From Methyloterricola oryzae (GTDB lineage Bacteria; Pseudomonadota; Gammaproteobacteria; Methylococcales; Methylococcaceae): a stretch of DNA of 64,000 nucleotides. Of this stretch, positions 8,775-18,726 are shown one piece after another. The translations under genes were made by a program, and so were the position numbers. Where the stretch lies: assembly GCF_000934725.1 (NCBI RefSeq), contig NZ_JYNS01000001.1:124001-188000 (forward strand). The letters are read 5' to 3'. Numbering within the stretch: the stretch's first letter is position 1; each line of letters opens with the position of its first letter. The notes beneath the pieces are model-generated. The model was not told the DNA's origin. It was given only the letters and a program-made list of their open reading frames with translations, and did no database searches.

Positions 8775-9911
8775 TCAGCCTCGTCCGAACGGCCCTAGGT
8801 CCCCAAGGAAATCGTCAAACGCGCGCGGCTTCGGAACCTTGTAGGCCTTGAGCCACGCCTTGAGGTTCTGGGTATCGGCATGCGCAGCCAGGTCCCGTTT
8901 GACCATGGCGATCTGGTAGCGCAAGCCCTGGATGTCATCGCGCAATCGGGCCATCAAGGCCCTGGGCGTCACCACGGCATAGGGCGGCAGGTTCAGCTGC
9001 ATCTTCCATTCCCGTTCGATTTCAGCAATTTCCCGCTGCAATTCATCGGACTGCTCCTTGAGCAAGCGGTTATAGGACTCGAGGCGGTCCTCGGCGATCT
9101 GGTTGATGTGGCCCTGATCGATCTGCTCCGCCTGCAACTGCAGTTCCAGCAATGCAAGCAGGTCTTTCTTGCCATAAGCCTGGTTGACTTCCTGCATCAG
9201 CCGCGTCTTGCGCTCGCGCTCGTGGGGGTCAGGCTCCCGGTCTGGATGCAACTGGGTGGCCAGTTTGCGGTAGATCTCCTGGATGGATTGCTTGATGCGG
9301 AGACGCTCGGCCTCCTGTTGCGCCTCCAGCGCCACTTGCTTCTTGCTCTTCTTGCGTTTGGCCTGGCGGGCCTCGCGTTCGGCCCGCTCCGCCTGCATCT
9401 GGTCCTGAAGAAAATCCTGGAGCTTTTCCGGCGAGCTCGTGTCCACATGCTTTAGGTCCATCCCCAGCATGTCCTCCATCATCGACTTGATATATTCGCC
9501 CGCACTCGCCTCCATGGCGCGCTGGTCCTCATCATAATCGGCGTCACTGTGCCGGTTGTAGATTTCCTTCAATTCATCGTCGCGCCCCCCCGTGATGAGC
9601 GAACCGGCGACCTCACGGATCAGATGGCTGAGTTTGCGGCGCTCGGGCTTCTTGAAGGCGGAGTTTGAATGGGCCTCATCCAGCAGGCGCAGATGCTGGG
9701 TCTCCAGGGCACGGTACTCGTCAATCAGCGGTTCGTAATCCTTCGCCGCATACTGATGAATGCGGGGTATGGATTCGGACCACTCGTTGAGGCTCGCCTT
9801 CTGCTTGTCCAGCTTCTTGATCAGGCTATTGAAGCGCTTCTGTGCCCTGCTCAAGCCCGCCGGGCCAGTTCTGGCGACGATCTGCACGGAGTTTGGAGGA
9901 ATCGGCTTCAT
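8775..9911 (-). CDS. Coiled-coil protein with a J domain
   Basis: A 378-residue, highly charged, mostly helical protein. Residues about 205 to 255 form a DnaJ-like domain: a basic helix (EIYRKLATQLHPDRE) with the HPD tripeptide that stimulates DnaK, then MQEVNQAYGKKDLLALLELQ. Helices rich in Glu, Lys and Gln flank it on both sides. It lacks the Gly/Phe and zinc-finger regions of DnaJ, so it is a stand-alone J-domain co-chaperone whose client is unknown. It is on the same strand as, and just upstream of, the lipoprotein gene (gap about 73 bases). Confidence 0.7.
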   Translation of the reverse strand: MKPIPPNSVQIVARTGPAGLSRAQKRFNSLIKKLDKQKASLNEWSESIPRIHQYAAKDYEPLIDEYRALETQHLRLLDEAHSNSAFKKPERRKLSHLIREVAGSLITGGRDDELKEIYNRHSDADYDEDQRAMEASAGEYIKSMMEDMLGMDLKHVDTSSPEKLQDFLQDQMQAERAEREARQAKRKKSKKQVALEAQQEAERLRIKQSIQEIYRKLATQLHPDREPDPHERERKTRLMQEVNQAYGKKDLLALLELQLQAEQIDQGHINQIAEDRLESYNRLLKEQSDELQREIAEIEREWKMQLNLPPYAVVTPRALMARLRDDIQGLRYQIAMVKRDLAAHADTQNLKAWLKAYKVPKPRAFDDFLGDLGPFGRG

Positions 9912-10003
9912 CGTGCGTGAGGATGAGATGGATGGAGGTGCCTCATTGTATCAGCGCCGCTCGCGGCGCCGAAAACCTCATGCCACGCCGGAACCCCGGA
10001 CAC

Positions 10004-10030
10004 AAAAAAGGCCCGGAAACTATCCGGGCC
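10004..10030 (-). terminator. Intrinsic terminator of the tRNA gene
   Basis: On the minus strand a GGCCCGG / CCGGGCC stem (10010-10016 with 10024-10030, seven-base loop) is followed directly by six T residues (10009-10004). It starts nine bases after the CCA end of the tRNA. Confidence 0.85.
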
Positions 10031-10038
10031 CTGGTGTC

Positions 10039-10114
<76 letters not shown>

Positions 10115-10137
10115 GACTGCCGCATGGCGGCGATCCA

Positions 10138-10166
10138 ACTGTATGACCATGTCAGCAAATTTGCAA
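10138..10166 (-). promoter_or_regulatory. Probable sigma-70 promoter of tRNA-Ala
   Basis: On the minus strand TTGCAA (10166-10161) is followed after 17 bases by TACAGT (10143-10138), about 24 bases upstream of the tRNA 5' end. Both boxes match the housekeeping consensus at four or more positions. Confidence 0.55.
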
Positions 10167-10213
10167 GACATCGGCACCGCGTCAGGCGGAATTACGCATA
10201 CCTCGCATCGGCG

Positions 10214-12568
10214 CTAGCGCGAGCGGCCGTTGCCGCTGAGGCGGGACAAAGAACGCAGTTTTGACACCGCTTTGGCGTTCACCGTGGCCGCCGCAATGCC
10301 GGTCAGCAAGGCAAGAGCCTCGTCCACGGAATCCACGGAGTACACCGCGAAGTCGCCGCGCGTCGCGGCTTCCACCACATCCTGCTCCAGCATCAGGCTG
10401 CTGAGGTTGGCCTTGGGGATGATCACCCCGTGTTCGCCATGGAACCCGCGCTCGGCGCACAACCGGAAAAAACCCTCGATCTTCTCGTTAACGCCGCCCA
10501 CCGCCTGAACTTCGCCGTACTGGTTGATGGACCCGGTGGTGGCGAGGGACTGGCGAATGGGGATGCCGGTAAGCGCCGAGATGAGGGCGCACACTTCGGC
10601 CAGGGAGGCGCTGTCGCCGTCCACATAGCCGTAGGACTGCTCGATGGCGATGTTGGCGGATACGGCCAGCGGGAAATCCCGCGCATAGCGATGCCCCAAA
10701 TAGCCCGAGAGGATCATGATGCCCTTGGAATGAATCGCCTGCCCCAGCAGCACCTCGCGCTCGATGTCCACCACCCCTCGGGTGCCAGGGTACAGGGTTG
10801 CCGTGATGCGCGCCGGCATGCCGAAACGGCTGTCGCCCACTTCCAGCACGGTCAGCCCGTTGATCTTGCCCACGGCGGACCCGGCGGTGTCGATGAGCAC
10901 CCTCCCCTCCAGCACTTCCTCCCGCAACTGCTGGCTGATGCGGCCCAGGCGCTGCTCGCGAAGGCGCAGGGCGGACTCCACGTGGGACTGGTCGATCGCG
11001 GCGCCGCCCTCACGCCCGCGGAGCAAGTCCGCTTCGCCCACCAGTTCAAACAGATCGCCGATGCGTGCGGACAAACGCCCGGTATGCCCGGCGTGGCGGA
11101 TGCTGACCTCCACCAGCCGCGCCACCGCCGCCGGCGTCAGGGCCGGGCAGCCAGTTTCATCCGCATGGGCCCTGATGAGGCGGGCCAGGTCCAGGGTTGT
11201 GGCGGCATTGCGGGTCAGGTGGTCATCGAAATCCGCCAGCACACGGAACAGCTCATTGAACTCATCGTCCAGGGCCTGCATGACGTAATAAAGTTCGGCG
11301 TCGCCGATGAGCACGATCTTGACCCGCAGCGGTATTTCCTCGGGATTGAGGGTCACCACCGCCACCTGGCCGGGATCCTGCTGGGGCGCCTCGATGCGGA
11401 TCTGGCGGTTCTTCAAGGCCCGCTTCAGCGCCGGCCACACATGCGGCTCGGACACCAGCTTCTCCGCATCGAGGATCAGGTAACCGCCATTGGCCTGGTG
11501 CACGGCCCCCGGATAAATCAACTTGTAATGGGTGACCAGGGCGCCCTGCTCGTTCACGTATTCCACCCGGCCGAACAGGTTGCCGTAGGTGGGATTGGGT
11601 TCATACACCACCGGCGCATCCTCGCCGGCGTGGCTCACCAGCAGCTTGGGGCAGTAGCGGTTGACCAGGTCCTGGCGCTTGCTCACTTCATCCCGCCCCT
11701 CCAGCGGCCGGTCTTCCATGAGCATCTCGGCCACCGTGCGCAGCAGGTCGTGCCGGGCATCCTCCAGATAGCGCAGCAGCGCCGGCGCCTCGCCATAGGT
11801 TTCGGCTAGGCCGACCAGCAGGGGCTCCACCGCCTGGGTGATGGTATCCTGCTGTAGCTGCCGCAGGCGCTCGCTGCTCTCCCGCTTCCACTGGGGTAGG
11901 GCCATCAGCGCGTCGTTGAGGTTTTTCTCCAGGCGCTTGGCCGTGGCATGAAAAGCCTCCCGCTCCTCCTCGGGGAACCCGGCGAACTCCTCCTCGCTCA
12001 CCGGCTCGCCACCCAGCATGGGCGAGAAGGACACGGAATCACCTTCGCGGAATAGGGCGATGCTCTCGGCGCGCGCGGCGGCTTCCACTTCGTCGATGGC
12101 GCGGCTGTAACGCTGGTTGAATTCCAGTTCGATGGCCTGCTTGCCGCGCTGGAAGGCGGGGTTTTCGAAGGCGGTGGGAAAGGTCGCCATCAGATTGTCG
12201 ACGAAGGCCTCCATGTCGGCCACCAGGGACTTGCCCTTCCCCGCCGGCAGTTCCAAGGCCAGGGGTTGGCGAATATCGGTGAAATTGTTGAGGTAGAGCC
12301 AGTCGGAGGGCACCGCCAGGTCGTGTGCCCGGGTCTGCAGGTAATGGGTGACCAGGGACAGCCGGCCGCAGCCGGGATCGCCCATGACAAATATGTTGTA
12401 ACCCGGCCGCTGCATGGCGACGCCGAATTCGATGGCGGCCTGCGCCCGCTCCTGTCCCAGCACACCCAGGTAGGGTTCCAGTTCATCGGTGCTGGCGAAA
12501 TCGAAACCGGCAGGATCGACCCGAAAACGAAGCAACTCGGGCGGGACAGGCGTTCGGCAATCGCTCAT
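10214..12568 (-). CDS. Lon-type ATP-dependent protease (AAA+/S16 family)
   Basis: A 784-residue protein of the Lon-like family that lacks the classic Lon N-domain. The N-terminal third has a Walker-A-like nucleotide loop (FVMGDPGCGRLSLV) and a helical insert. The C-terminal third is the S16 serine protease, with the catalytic Ser in GDSASLAEVCALISAL and the catalytic Lys in GGVNEKIEGFFRLC. NGLTVLEVGDSRFGMPARITATLYPG is the usual start of that domain. It probably degrades damaged or regulatory proteins in the cytoplasm. A P-loop reading GDPGCGR rather than GxxGxGK[ST] means the nucleotide lysine is replaced, so ATP use should not be assumed. Confidence 0.85.
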   Translation of the reverse strand: MSDCRTPVPPELLRFRVDPAGFDFASTDELEPYLGVLGQERAQAAIEFGVAMQRPGYNIFVMGDPGCGRLSLVTHYLQTRAHDLAVPSDWLYLNNFTDIRQPLALELPAGKGKSLVADMEAFVDNLMATFPTAFENPAFQRGKQAIELEFNQRYSRAIDEVEAAARAESIALFREGDSVSFSPMLGGEPVSEEEFAGFPEEEREAFHATAKRLEKNLNDALMALPQWKRESSERLRQLQQDTITQAVEPLLVGLAETYGEAPALLRYLEDARHDLLRTVAEMLMEDRPLEGRDEVSKRQDLVNRYCPKLLVSHAGEDAPVVYEPNPTYGNLFGRVEYVNEQGALVTHYKLIYPGAVHQANGGYLILDAEKLVSEPHVWPALKRALKNRQIRIEAPQQDPGQVAVVTLNPEEIPLRVKIVLIGDAELYYVMQALDDEFNELFRVLADFDDHLTRNAATTLDLARLIRAHADETGCPALTPAAVARLVEVSIRHAGHTGRLSARIGDLFELVGEADLLRGREGGAAIDQSHVESALRLREQRLGRISQQLREEVLEGRVLIDTAGSAVGKINGLTVLEVGDSRFGMPARITATLYPGTRGVVDIEREVLLGQAIHSKGIMILSGYLGHRYARDFPLAVSANIAIEQSYGYVDGDSASLAEVCALISALTGIPIRQSLATTGSINQYGEVQAVGGVNEKIEGFFRLCAERGFHGEHGVIIPKANLSSLMLEQDVVEAATRGDFAVYSVDSVDEALALLTGIAAATVNAKAVSKLRSLSRLSGNGRSR

Positions 12569-12872
12569 GGTTCAGTCCTTGCGCGTTTTTGCTCAACAGT
12601 AAAGCAGAGAATCAGGGTCAGCGCGATGTGACCGCCGGATACCCTGTCGCTGGGCAAGCATTGATGAGCCCTGGCAGGCCAAGCTCTCGCTGGACTAGCT
12701 TGTGGCGACTTTGGTATAGTCGAAAGTCAACGATTTCCGCCCGTCCCCGTCGCATGACGGCGACGGCCGGGGCCGCCGATGCGGGTCATTCCGCACCCAG
12801 CTGCCACAGAATCGGGCCGGTTCGGGCACGCTGAAGACCCCCCTAAGAACAGAAGAACATTGACCAGGAGAC
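12569..12872. other. Intergenic region upstream of gap
   Basis: This 304-base stretch between the divergent Lon-like and gap genes holds no convincing open frame. It contains a candidate extended -10 promoter for gap and then a GC-rich leader (about 12740-12840) with several possible hairpins, but no riboswitch class I recognise. Confidence 0.5.
12712..12720 (+). promoter_or_regulatory. Candidate extended -10 promoter for gap
   Basis: TGG directly before TATAGT forms an extended -10 element (TGn-TATAGT) about 150 bases upstream of gap. No good -35 is seen 16 to 18 bases before it, which is tolerated in extended -10 promoters. Confidence 0.4.
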
Positions 12873-13889
12873 ATGGCTATGACGATTAAAGTCGCGATCA
12901 ACGGATACGGACGCATCGGCCGCAACGTGCTGCGCGCCATTTACGAATCCGGACGCACGGATGTGAAGGTCGTCGCCATCAATGACCTGGGGGATGCCCG
13001 CATCAATGCCCACCTGACCAAGCACGACACCGTCCACGGCCCCTTCCAGGGCACCGTGACCATCGAGGACGGCGACCTGGTGGTGAACGGCGACCGCATC
13101 AAGGTGCTGTCCGAGCGCGATCCGTCAAAGCTGCCTTGGGGCGCTCTCGGCGTGGACGTGGTGCATGAATGCACCGGCGTGTTCCGCAACAAGGCCAAAT
13201 GCCAGGCGCATATCGACGCCGGCGCGAAGAAAGTAATCATCTCCGCCCCCGCGGACAAGAACGAAGCCGACGCCACCATCGTTTACGGCGTCAACCATAG
13301 CGTGCTGAAGGGCAGCGATACGGTGATCTCCAACGCGTCCTGCACCACCAACTGCCTGGCGCCCCTGGTGAAGCCCCTGCAGGACAAGATCGGCATCGTT
13401 TCCGGCCTGATGACCACCATCCATTCCTACACCAACGACCAGGTGCTGACGGACGTCTACCACAGCGACCTGTACCGCGCCCGCGCCGCAGCCCTGAACA
13501 TGATCCCGACCAAGACCGGCGCCGCCCAGGCCGTGGGCCTAGTGTTGCCGGAACTGAACGGCAAGCTGTCCGGCTTTGCCGTGCGCGTCCCCACCGCGAA
13601 CGTCTCGGTGGTGGACCTGACCTTCATCGCCAGCCGCGAAACCACCGCCGAGGAAATCAACGGCATCATGAAGGCGGCATCCGAAGGCGAACTCAAGGGC
13701 ATTCTGCACTACAACGACCAGCCCCTGGTCTCCAGCGACTTCAACCACACCACCGCATCGTCCAATTTCGATTCCACCCAGACCAAGGTGATCGGCAATC
13801 TGGTGAAGGTTCTCAGCTGGTATGACAACGAGTGGGGCTTCTCCTGCCGAATGCTGGACACGACCGTCGCCCTGATGAACGCGCGTTGA
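12873..13889 (+). CDS. gap: Glyceraldehyde-3-phosphate dehydrogenase, type I
   Basis: A 338-residue enzyme of glycolysis/gluconeogenesis converting glyceraldehyde-3-phosphate to 1,3-bisphosphoglycerate in the cytoplasm. It has the NAD-binding start [14 protein letters not shown], an Asp at the end of the second strand (AINDLG) that favours NAD, the catalytic cysteine motif [12 protein letters not shown], and [11 protein letters not shown] at the end. An AGGAGA box precedes the start. It heads a carbon-metabolism run with pyk (gap about 41 bases) and fbp, so the cell can work the pathway in both directions. Confidence 0.97.
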   Translation: MAMTIKVAINGYGRIGRNVLRAIYESGRTDVKVVAINDLGDARINAHLTKHDTVHGPFQGTVTIEDGDLVVNGDRIKVLSERDPSKLPWGALGVDVVHECTGVFRNKAKCQAHIDAGAKKVIISAPADKNEADATIVYGVNHSVLKGSDTVISNASCTTNCLAPLVKPLQDKIGIVSGLMTTIHSYTNDQVLTDVYHSDLYRARAAALNMIPTKTGAAQAVGLVLPELNGKLSGFAVRVPTANVSVVDLTFIASRETTAEEINGIMKAASEGELKGILHYNDQPLVSSDFNHTTASSNFDSTQTKVIGNLVKVLSWYDNEWGFSCRMLDTTVALMNAR

Positions 13890-13930
13890 GGAGAGAACGC
13901 GCATTCGCAGGGATCAATCCATGAACAGGA

Positions 13931-15391
13931 ATGAAGACATTTCGTCGCACTAAGATCATCGCAACCTTAGGGCCTGCCTGCGAGGCCCCGGAAACCCTCG
14001 AAAAACTCCTCCGAGCCGGCGCCGATGTGGTCCGGCTCAATTTTTCCCACGGCAGCGCCGAGGAACACCAGGCGCGCGCCGAACTGGTCCGCGACATCGC
14101 CCGCCGCCTGGGCACCCATGTGGGCATCCTCGCCGACCTGCAAGGCCCCAAGATCCGCGTCGCCTGCTTCAAGGGCGGCAAGGTCACCCTGCAGGACGGC
14201 CAGAGCTTCGACCTGGACACCGCGCTTCCCCACGACGATGGCGACGCCACCCAGGTGGGCTGCTCCTACGAGGCCCTCCCGCGAGACGTGAAGGCCGGCG
14301 ACAAGTTGCTGCTCAACGATGGCCTGATCGAACTCAAAGTCAAAGCCGTGGCCGGCACGCGGGTCCATTGCGTGGTGACCAGCGGCGGCGTGCTGTCCGA
14401 TCACAAGGGCATCAACAAGCAGGGCGGCGGATTGTCCGCCCCGGCCCTCACCGACAAGGACCGCGCGGACCTGCGCACCGCGGTGATGATCGGCGCCGAT
14501 TACCTGGCCATTTCCTTTCCCCGCTCCAAGTACGACATCCTCGAGGCCCGCACGCTGTTGCGCAGCGAAGGCAGCGACATGGGCATCGTCGCCAAGATCG
14601 AGCGCGCCGACGCCATCGCCAAGGGTGTGATCGAGGAGATCATCGAGGCTTCCGACGCCATCATGGTGGCGCGCGGCGACCTGGGTGTGGAGATCGGCGA
14701 CGCCCTGCTGCCCCACGAGCAGAAACGCCTCATCCGCCTGGCGCGCCAGCACAACAAGGTAGCGATCACGGCGACCCAGATGATGGAGTCCATGATCGAG
14801 AATCCGCAGCCCACCCGCGCCGAGGTGTCCGACGTGGCTAACGCGGTGCTGGACGGCACCGACGCGGTAATGCTTTCCGCCGAGACCGCCGCCGGGCGCT
14901 TCCCCGACCGCGCCGTCGCGGCCATGGCGCGGGTTTGCCTGGAGGCCGAGAAATACCCTAGGATGCGGCAATCCAACCACCGCAATGACCAGCGCTTCCA
15001 CAAGATCGACGAGGCCATCGCCATGTCGGCCATGTACATCGCCAATCACCTGCCAGTGCGCGCCATCGGCGCGCTGACGGAAACGGGCCACACGCCCCTG
15101 TGGATGTCCCGCATCAGTTCCGGCATCCCCATCTTCGCCCTGACCGCCCACGAGAAGACCTGCCGGCGCGTGACCCTGTTGCGGGGGGTGTATCCCATCA
15201 GCTTCAGCGAAACAGGCATTTCCGACCACGCCGTGCTGAACAAGGCCATCGTCCAGGAATTTTTAGATCGCAAGCTTGTGACCCAGGACGATTTGGTGAT
15301 CCTGACCAAGGGCGATCTGACCGGCCACAGCGGCGCCACCAATGCCCTGAAGATTTCCAGCGTGCGTGACGTGCTGGCCACGGCGGCCTAG
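13931..15391 (+). CDS. pyk: Pyruvate kinase
   Basis: A 486-residue enzyme transferring phosphate from phosphoenolpyruvate to ADP, in the cytoplasm. Visible landmarks are the start KIIATLGPACEAPETLEKLL, NFSHGSAEEH, LADLQGPKIRV, the signature with catalytic Lys and metal-binding Glu (GIVAKIERADAI), MVARGDLGVEIG, and ATQMMESMIENPQPTRAEV. The length is normal for a bacterial enzyme. It lies between gap and fbp on the same strand, probably in one transcript. Confidence 0.97.
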   Translation: MKTFRRTKIIATLGPACEAPETLEKLLRAGADVVRLNFSHGSAEEHQARAELVRDIARRLGTHVGILADLQGPKIRVACFKGGKVTLQDGQSFDLDTALPHDDGDATQVGCSYEALPRDVKAGDKLLLNDGLIELKVKAVAGTRVHCVVTSGGVLSDHKGINKQGGGLSAPALTDKDRADLRTAVMIGADYLAISFPRSKYDILEARTLLRSEGSDMGIVAKIERADAIAKGVIEEIIEASDAIMVARGDLGVEIGDALLPHEQKRLIRLARQHNKVAITATQMMESMIENPQPTRAEVSDVANAVLDGTDAVMLSAETAAGRFPDRAVAAMARVCLEAEKYPRMRQSNHRNDQRFHKIDEAIAMSAMYIANHLPVRAIGALTETGHTPLWMSRISSGIPIFALTAHEKTCRRVTLLRGVYPISFSETGISDHAVLNKAIVQEFLDRKLVTQDDLVILTKGDLTGHSGATNALKISSVRDVLATAA

Positions 15392-15433
15392 CCCGAACGC
15401 GCGCTCCGACCGCCCCAAGACCCGCGAGGCAGC

Positions 15434-16441
15434 ATGAAAGGCGAATCCCTGACCCAGTTCATCATCCGCGAACAGCGCAAGTCCCCCAAGGCGACGGGCG
15501 AGTTCACCCTGCTGGTCAACGACGTGGCCAGCGCCTGCAAGGCCATCGCCCACGAGGTGAACCGGGGCAGCCTGGCCGGCAACCTGGGGCTGGCGGGGTC
15601 GGAGAACATCCAGGGCGAGGTGCAGAAGAAGCTGGACGTGATCACCAACGACATCTTCATCCGCTCCCTGGAATGGACCGGACACCTGGCGGGCATGGCC
15701 TCTGAAGAAAACGACGAGATCATCCAGATTCCTTCCGGCTACCCGAGAGGCAAGTACCTGATCTGCTTCGACCCACTGGACGGCTCGTCGAACATCGACG
15801 TGAACATCTCGGTCGGCACCATCTTTTCCATCCTGCGCGCGCCGGAAGCCGGGGGCAATCTCACCGCCGAAGACTTCCTGCAGCCCGGCACCCAGCAGGT
15901 TTGCGCGGGCTTTTGCGTGTACGGTCCCACCACCATGATGGTGCTGACCACGGGGAACGGCGTCAACGGCTTCACCCTGGACCGCGACGTGGGCGAGTTC
16001 ATCCTGACCCACCCCAATATGCGCATCCCCGAAGATACCGCCGAGTTCGCCATCAACATGTCCAACCAGCGCTTCTGGGAAGAACCGGTGCAGCGCTATG
16101 TGGCCGAATGCGTCAAGGGCAAGGACGGCGGGCGGGAGAAGAATTTCAACATGCGCTGGATCGCCTCCATGGTGGCCGAGGTCTACCGCATACTCACCCG
16201 CGGCGGCATCTTCATGTACCCCCTGGATACCAAGGATCCCGGCAAGGGCGGCAAGCTGCGCCTGATGTACGAGGCCAACCCCATGAGCTTCATCATCGAG
16301 CAGGCAGGCGGTGCCAGTTCAACCGGACGCGAGCGCATCATGAGCCTGACGCCGCAGAACATCCACCAGCGCGTGCCGGTGATCCTGGGCTCGCGCAAGG
16401 AAGTGGAGCGCGTGGTCAGTTATCACCTGGAGTCAATCTGA
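15434..16441 (+). CDS. fbp: Fructose-1,6-bisphosphatase, class I
   Basis: A 335-residue phosphatase that removes the 1-phosphate of fructose-1,6-bisphosphate in gluconeogenesis or a sugar-phosphate cycle. Metal-binding and active-site motifs are clear: [30 protein letters not shown], and [37 protein letters not shown]. It follows pyk by 42 bases. Having a pyruvate kinase and this enzyme side by side implies opposite fluxes controlled mainly at enzyme level. Confidence 0.97.
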   Translation: MKGESLTQFIIREQRKSPKATGEFTLLVNDVASACKAIAHEVNRGSLAGNLGLAGSENIQGEVQKKLDVITNDIFIRSLEWTGHLAGMASEENDEIIQIPSGYPRGKYLICFDPLDGSSNIDVNISVGTIFSILRAPEAGGNLTAEDFLQPGTQQVCAGFCVYGPTTMMVLTTGNGVNGFTLDRDVGEFILTHPNMRIPEDTAEFAINMSNQRFWEEPVQRYVAECVKGKDGGREKNFNMRWIASMVAEVYRILTRGGIFMYPLDTKDPGKGGKLRLMYEANPMSFIIEQAGGASSTGRERIMSLTPQNIHQRVPVILGSRKEVERVVSYHLESI

Positions 16442-16466
16442 GCGCTCACGCGCCGAACGCATAATC

Positions 16467-17066
16467 TTGCGCAGTTTCACCACCCTGGCGGCCCCCAGCC
16501 AGCACCAGGAAATCGTCAAGAACTCCAGCTTCATCGCCTACGCGGCGCGGGCCGACAACGCCCGCGAGGCCGCCGCGTTCCTGCAGTCGGTGGCGCAGCG
16601 CCACGCGGATGCCTCGCACCTGTGCTGGGCCTATCGGATAGCCGGCGAGTACCGTTTCAGCGACGGCGGCGAACCCGGCGGCACGGCGGGCCAGCCCATC
16701 CTGCGCGCCATCGAGGGCCAGGACCTAGACCATGTAGTGGTCGGCGTAATCCGCTATTTCGGCGGTACCAAGCTGGGCACCGGCGGCCTGGTCCGGGCCT
16801 ACGGCGGCACGGCGGCCGAGGCTCTGCGGCAGGCAGAACGCAAGACCGAATCGCCCCGGGTGGAACTGATCGCGGAAGTGGCCTTCGAGCACATGGGCAG
16901 CCTGTACCGGCTGCTGGATGCGGCGGAGGCGGAACGGGGCGGAGAGGAATACACGGACGCGGGCGTGCGTATCCTGATCAGCCTGGAATCGGGCAAGTTC
17001 GAGGCCCTGGGCATGGCCCTGCGCGACGCAACCCGGGGCGAATACCGGCTGGAACCGGCGCACTAA
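16467..17066 (+). CDS. yigZ: YigZ/IMPACT family protein
   Basis: A 199-residue protein with the UPF0029/IMPACT N-terminal domain (KNSSFIAYAARADNAREAAAFLQSV, then the signature region DGGEPGGTAGQPIL and VGVIRYFGGTKLGTGGLVRAYG). It ends in a small ferredoxin-like domain. Its role is poorly defined; the eukaryotic relative affects translation regulation. The start used is TTG at 16467, 25 bases after fbp stops, because it keeps the conserved N-terminus and no ATG is available. The ribosome site is weak. Confidence 0.9.
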   Translation: MRSFTTLAAPSQHQEIVKNSSFIAYAARADNAREAAAFLQSVAQRHADASHLCWAYRIAGEYRFSDGGEPGGTAGQPILRAIEGQDLDHVVVGVIRYFGGTKLGTGGLVRAYGGTAAEALRQAERKTESPRVELIAEVAFEHMGSLYRLLDAAEAERGGEEYTDAGVRILISLESGKFEALGMALRDATRGEYRLEPAH

Positions 17067-17142
17067 GAAATTTTTGTTGCCGGCAGGTGACAGTCGGTGA
17101 TATCAAGGAGCGGCGATAACAACAATACAAGGAGACCTTCCA

Positions 17143-17838
17143 ATGCCCATCGTCAATCGCGCTTCCGCGGAGTTCTTTGGTACTTTCTGGCTCGTCTTCG
17201 GTGGTTGCGGCAGTGCCGTGCTGGCAGCCGCCTTTCCGGAACTCGGGATCGGTTTTGTCGGCGTCGCCCTGGCCTTCGGCCTGACAGTGCTGACCATGGC
17301 CTATGCCATCGGCCACATTTCCGGTTGCCATCTCAACCCGGCGGTTTCCATTGGCCTGTGCGTGGGAGGCCGCTTTCCAGCCAGCGAATTGCTACCCTAC
17401 ATCGGCGCGCAGGTACTGGGCGGGATCGTGGGGGCCGGAGTCCTCTACCTGATCGCCACCGGCAAGGCGGGCTTTGACGTGTCCGGCGGTTTTGCCTCCA
17501 ACGGCTACGGCGAGCATTCGCCCGGCCACTACTCCCTCACCGCCTGCTTCATTGCCGAGGTGGTGCTGACCTTCTTTTTCCTGTTCATCATCCTGGGCTC
17601 GACCGACTCCCGCGCTCCGGCGGGCTTCGCGCCCATCGCCATCGGCCTCGGGCTCACCCTGATCCACCTGATCGGAATTCCCGTCACCAACCTCTCGGTC
17701 AACCCGGCACGTAGCACGGCGGTGGCGGTCTATGTGGGCGACTGGGCCGTGCTGCAGTTGTGGCTGTTCTGGCTCGCGCCCATTCTCGGCGGCGCCCTGG
17801 CAGGTTTTGTGTATCCACGTCTCGCCAAGGCAAGTTGA
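17143..17838 (+). CDS. aqpZ: Aquaporin Z
   Basis: A 231-residue inner-membrane water channel with six membrane helices and two half-helices carrying NPA motifs (HLNPAVSIG and [11 protein letters not shown]). The water-selective filter residues are present: His in LTLIHLIG, Thr in PVTNLSV and Arg in NPARS, together matching AqpZ rather than the glycerol facilitator. AAGGAG sits eight bases upstream of the start. A strong hairpin terminator follows. Confidence 0.95.
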   Translation: MPIVNRASAEFFGTFWLVFGGCGSAVLAAAFPELGIGFVGVALAFGLTVLTMAYAIGHISGCHLNPAVSIGLCVGGRFPASELLPYIGAQVLGGIVGAGVLYLIATGKAGFDVSGGFASNGYGEHSPGHYSLTACFIAEVVLTFFFLFIILGSTDSRAPAGFAPIAIGLGLTLIHLIGIPVTNLSVNPARSTAVAVYVGDWAVLQLWLFWLAPILGGALAGFVYPRLAKAS

Positions 17839-17860
17839 AAACTCAGAGCACGCTGAAAAG

Positions 17861-17884
17861 AAAAGCCGCCCAAGGGCGGCTTTT
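17861..17884. terminator. Bidirectional intrinsic terminator between aqpZ and dsbC
   Basis: AAAAGCCGCC and GGCGGCTTTT form a ten-base-pair stem with a CAAG loop, with T runs on both strands, between two convergent genes. Confidence 0.85.
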
Positions 17885-17912
17885 CTCGTTCTGCAAAGGG
17901 CTTAGATAGACG

Positions 17913-18659
17913 TCAGCGTGAAGCGCTCTTGTTGGTGCTGGCCTCGGTTTCCAGAATCTTGGCCAGTTGCTTGGCCGGCACATAGCCCGGCAGAACATTT
18001 CCCTTCTCCGTTACGATCATGGGTGTGCCCTGTGCGCCGATGGCGTTGCCGAGGGCATAGTGCTCAGCAACCGGGTTGTCGCACGACTTGGATTCCACCG
18101 TTTCACCCTTTTTGGCCTTGGTCAGCGCACCGTTGCGGTCGCTGGAGCACCAGACGGAGATGGCCTTTTTCCAGGAGTCGCTCCCTTCCCCGGCGCGGGG
18201 GAAGAACAGGTAACTGATCTCGATGCCTTCCTTGCCATACTGATCGATCTCGGAATGCAGCTTACGGCAGTACCCGCAATCGATATCGGTGAACACGTAG
18301 GCATGATGCTTGGTGATCTTGGGCTTGAAGCTGATCATGCGATTACCACCCACCTTGTTTAGCGCACCCATGCGGGCCTCTGCCACGCGCGGCTCGGTGA
18401 GATCTTCCTTGGCCTTCACGTCGATCAGGCTGCCCTGGATCAGGTAATTGCCATCGCCCGACACATAGAACAGCTTGGGACCCACCATGACTTCGTAGAG
18501 GCCGCTGATCGGACTGGGTTTGATGCTGTCGGGCTTCATGCCAGGCAACGCCAGCTTGAGGGAATCCTCAATGGCTTTGGTCGCGCCGGGAGCTTCCGCC
18601 GCCACCGCGGAGACCGCCGTCAGTCCGGCGATCATGAATGTCAGAAAACGTTTCTTCAT
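17913..18659 (-). CDS. dsbC: Periplasmic thiol:disulfide isomerase DsbC
   Basis: A 248-residue protein with a cleavable signal peptide (MKKRFLTFMIAGLTAVSAVAA), a short N-terminal dimerisation domain (VMVGPKLFYVSGDGNYLIQG), and a thioredoxin fold with active-site CGYC in FTDIDCGYCRKLH. A second cysteine pair sits later (VWCSS and SKSCDN). It reshuffles wrong disulfides in the periplasm. The start at 18659 gives the signal peptide; a longer in-frame reading has no signal and overlaps rseP. It is the last gene of the minus-strand block. Confidence 0.95.
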   Translation of the reverse strand: MKKRFLTFMIAGLTAVSAVAAEAPGATKAIEDSLKLALPGMKPDSIKPSPISGLYEVMVGPKLFYVSGDGNYLIQGSLIDVKAKEDLTEPRVAEARMGALNKVGGNRMISFKPKITKHHAYVFTDIDCGYCRKLHSEIDQYGKEGIEISYLFFPRAGEGSDSWKKAISVWCSSDRNGALTKAKKGETVESKSCDNPVAEHYALGNAIGAQGTPMIVTEKGNVLPGYVPAKQLAKILETEASTNKSASR

Positions 18660-18726
18660 GGATGAGGTCCGTGGTTGAGGCGAAATTGGATTCCGCAGTT
18701 TGGAAAAGCCGGTAAAGCAGCCGATT

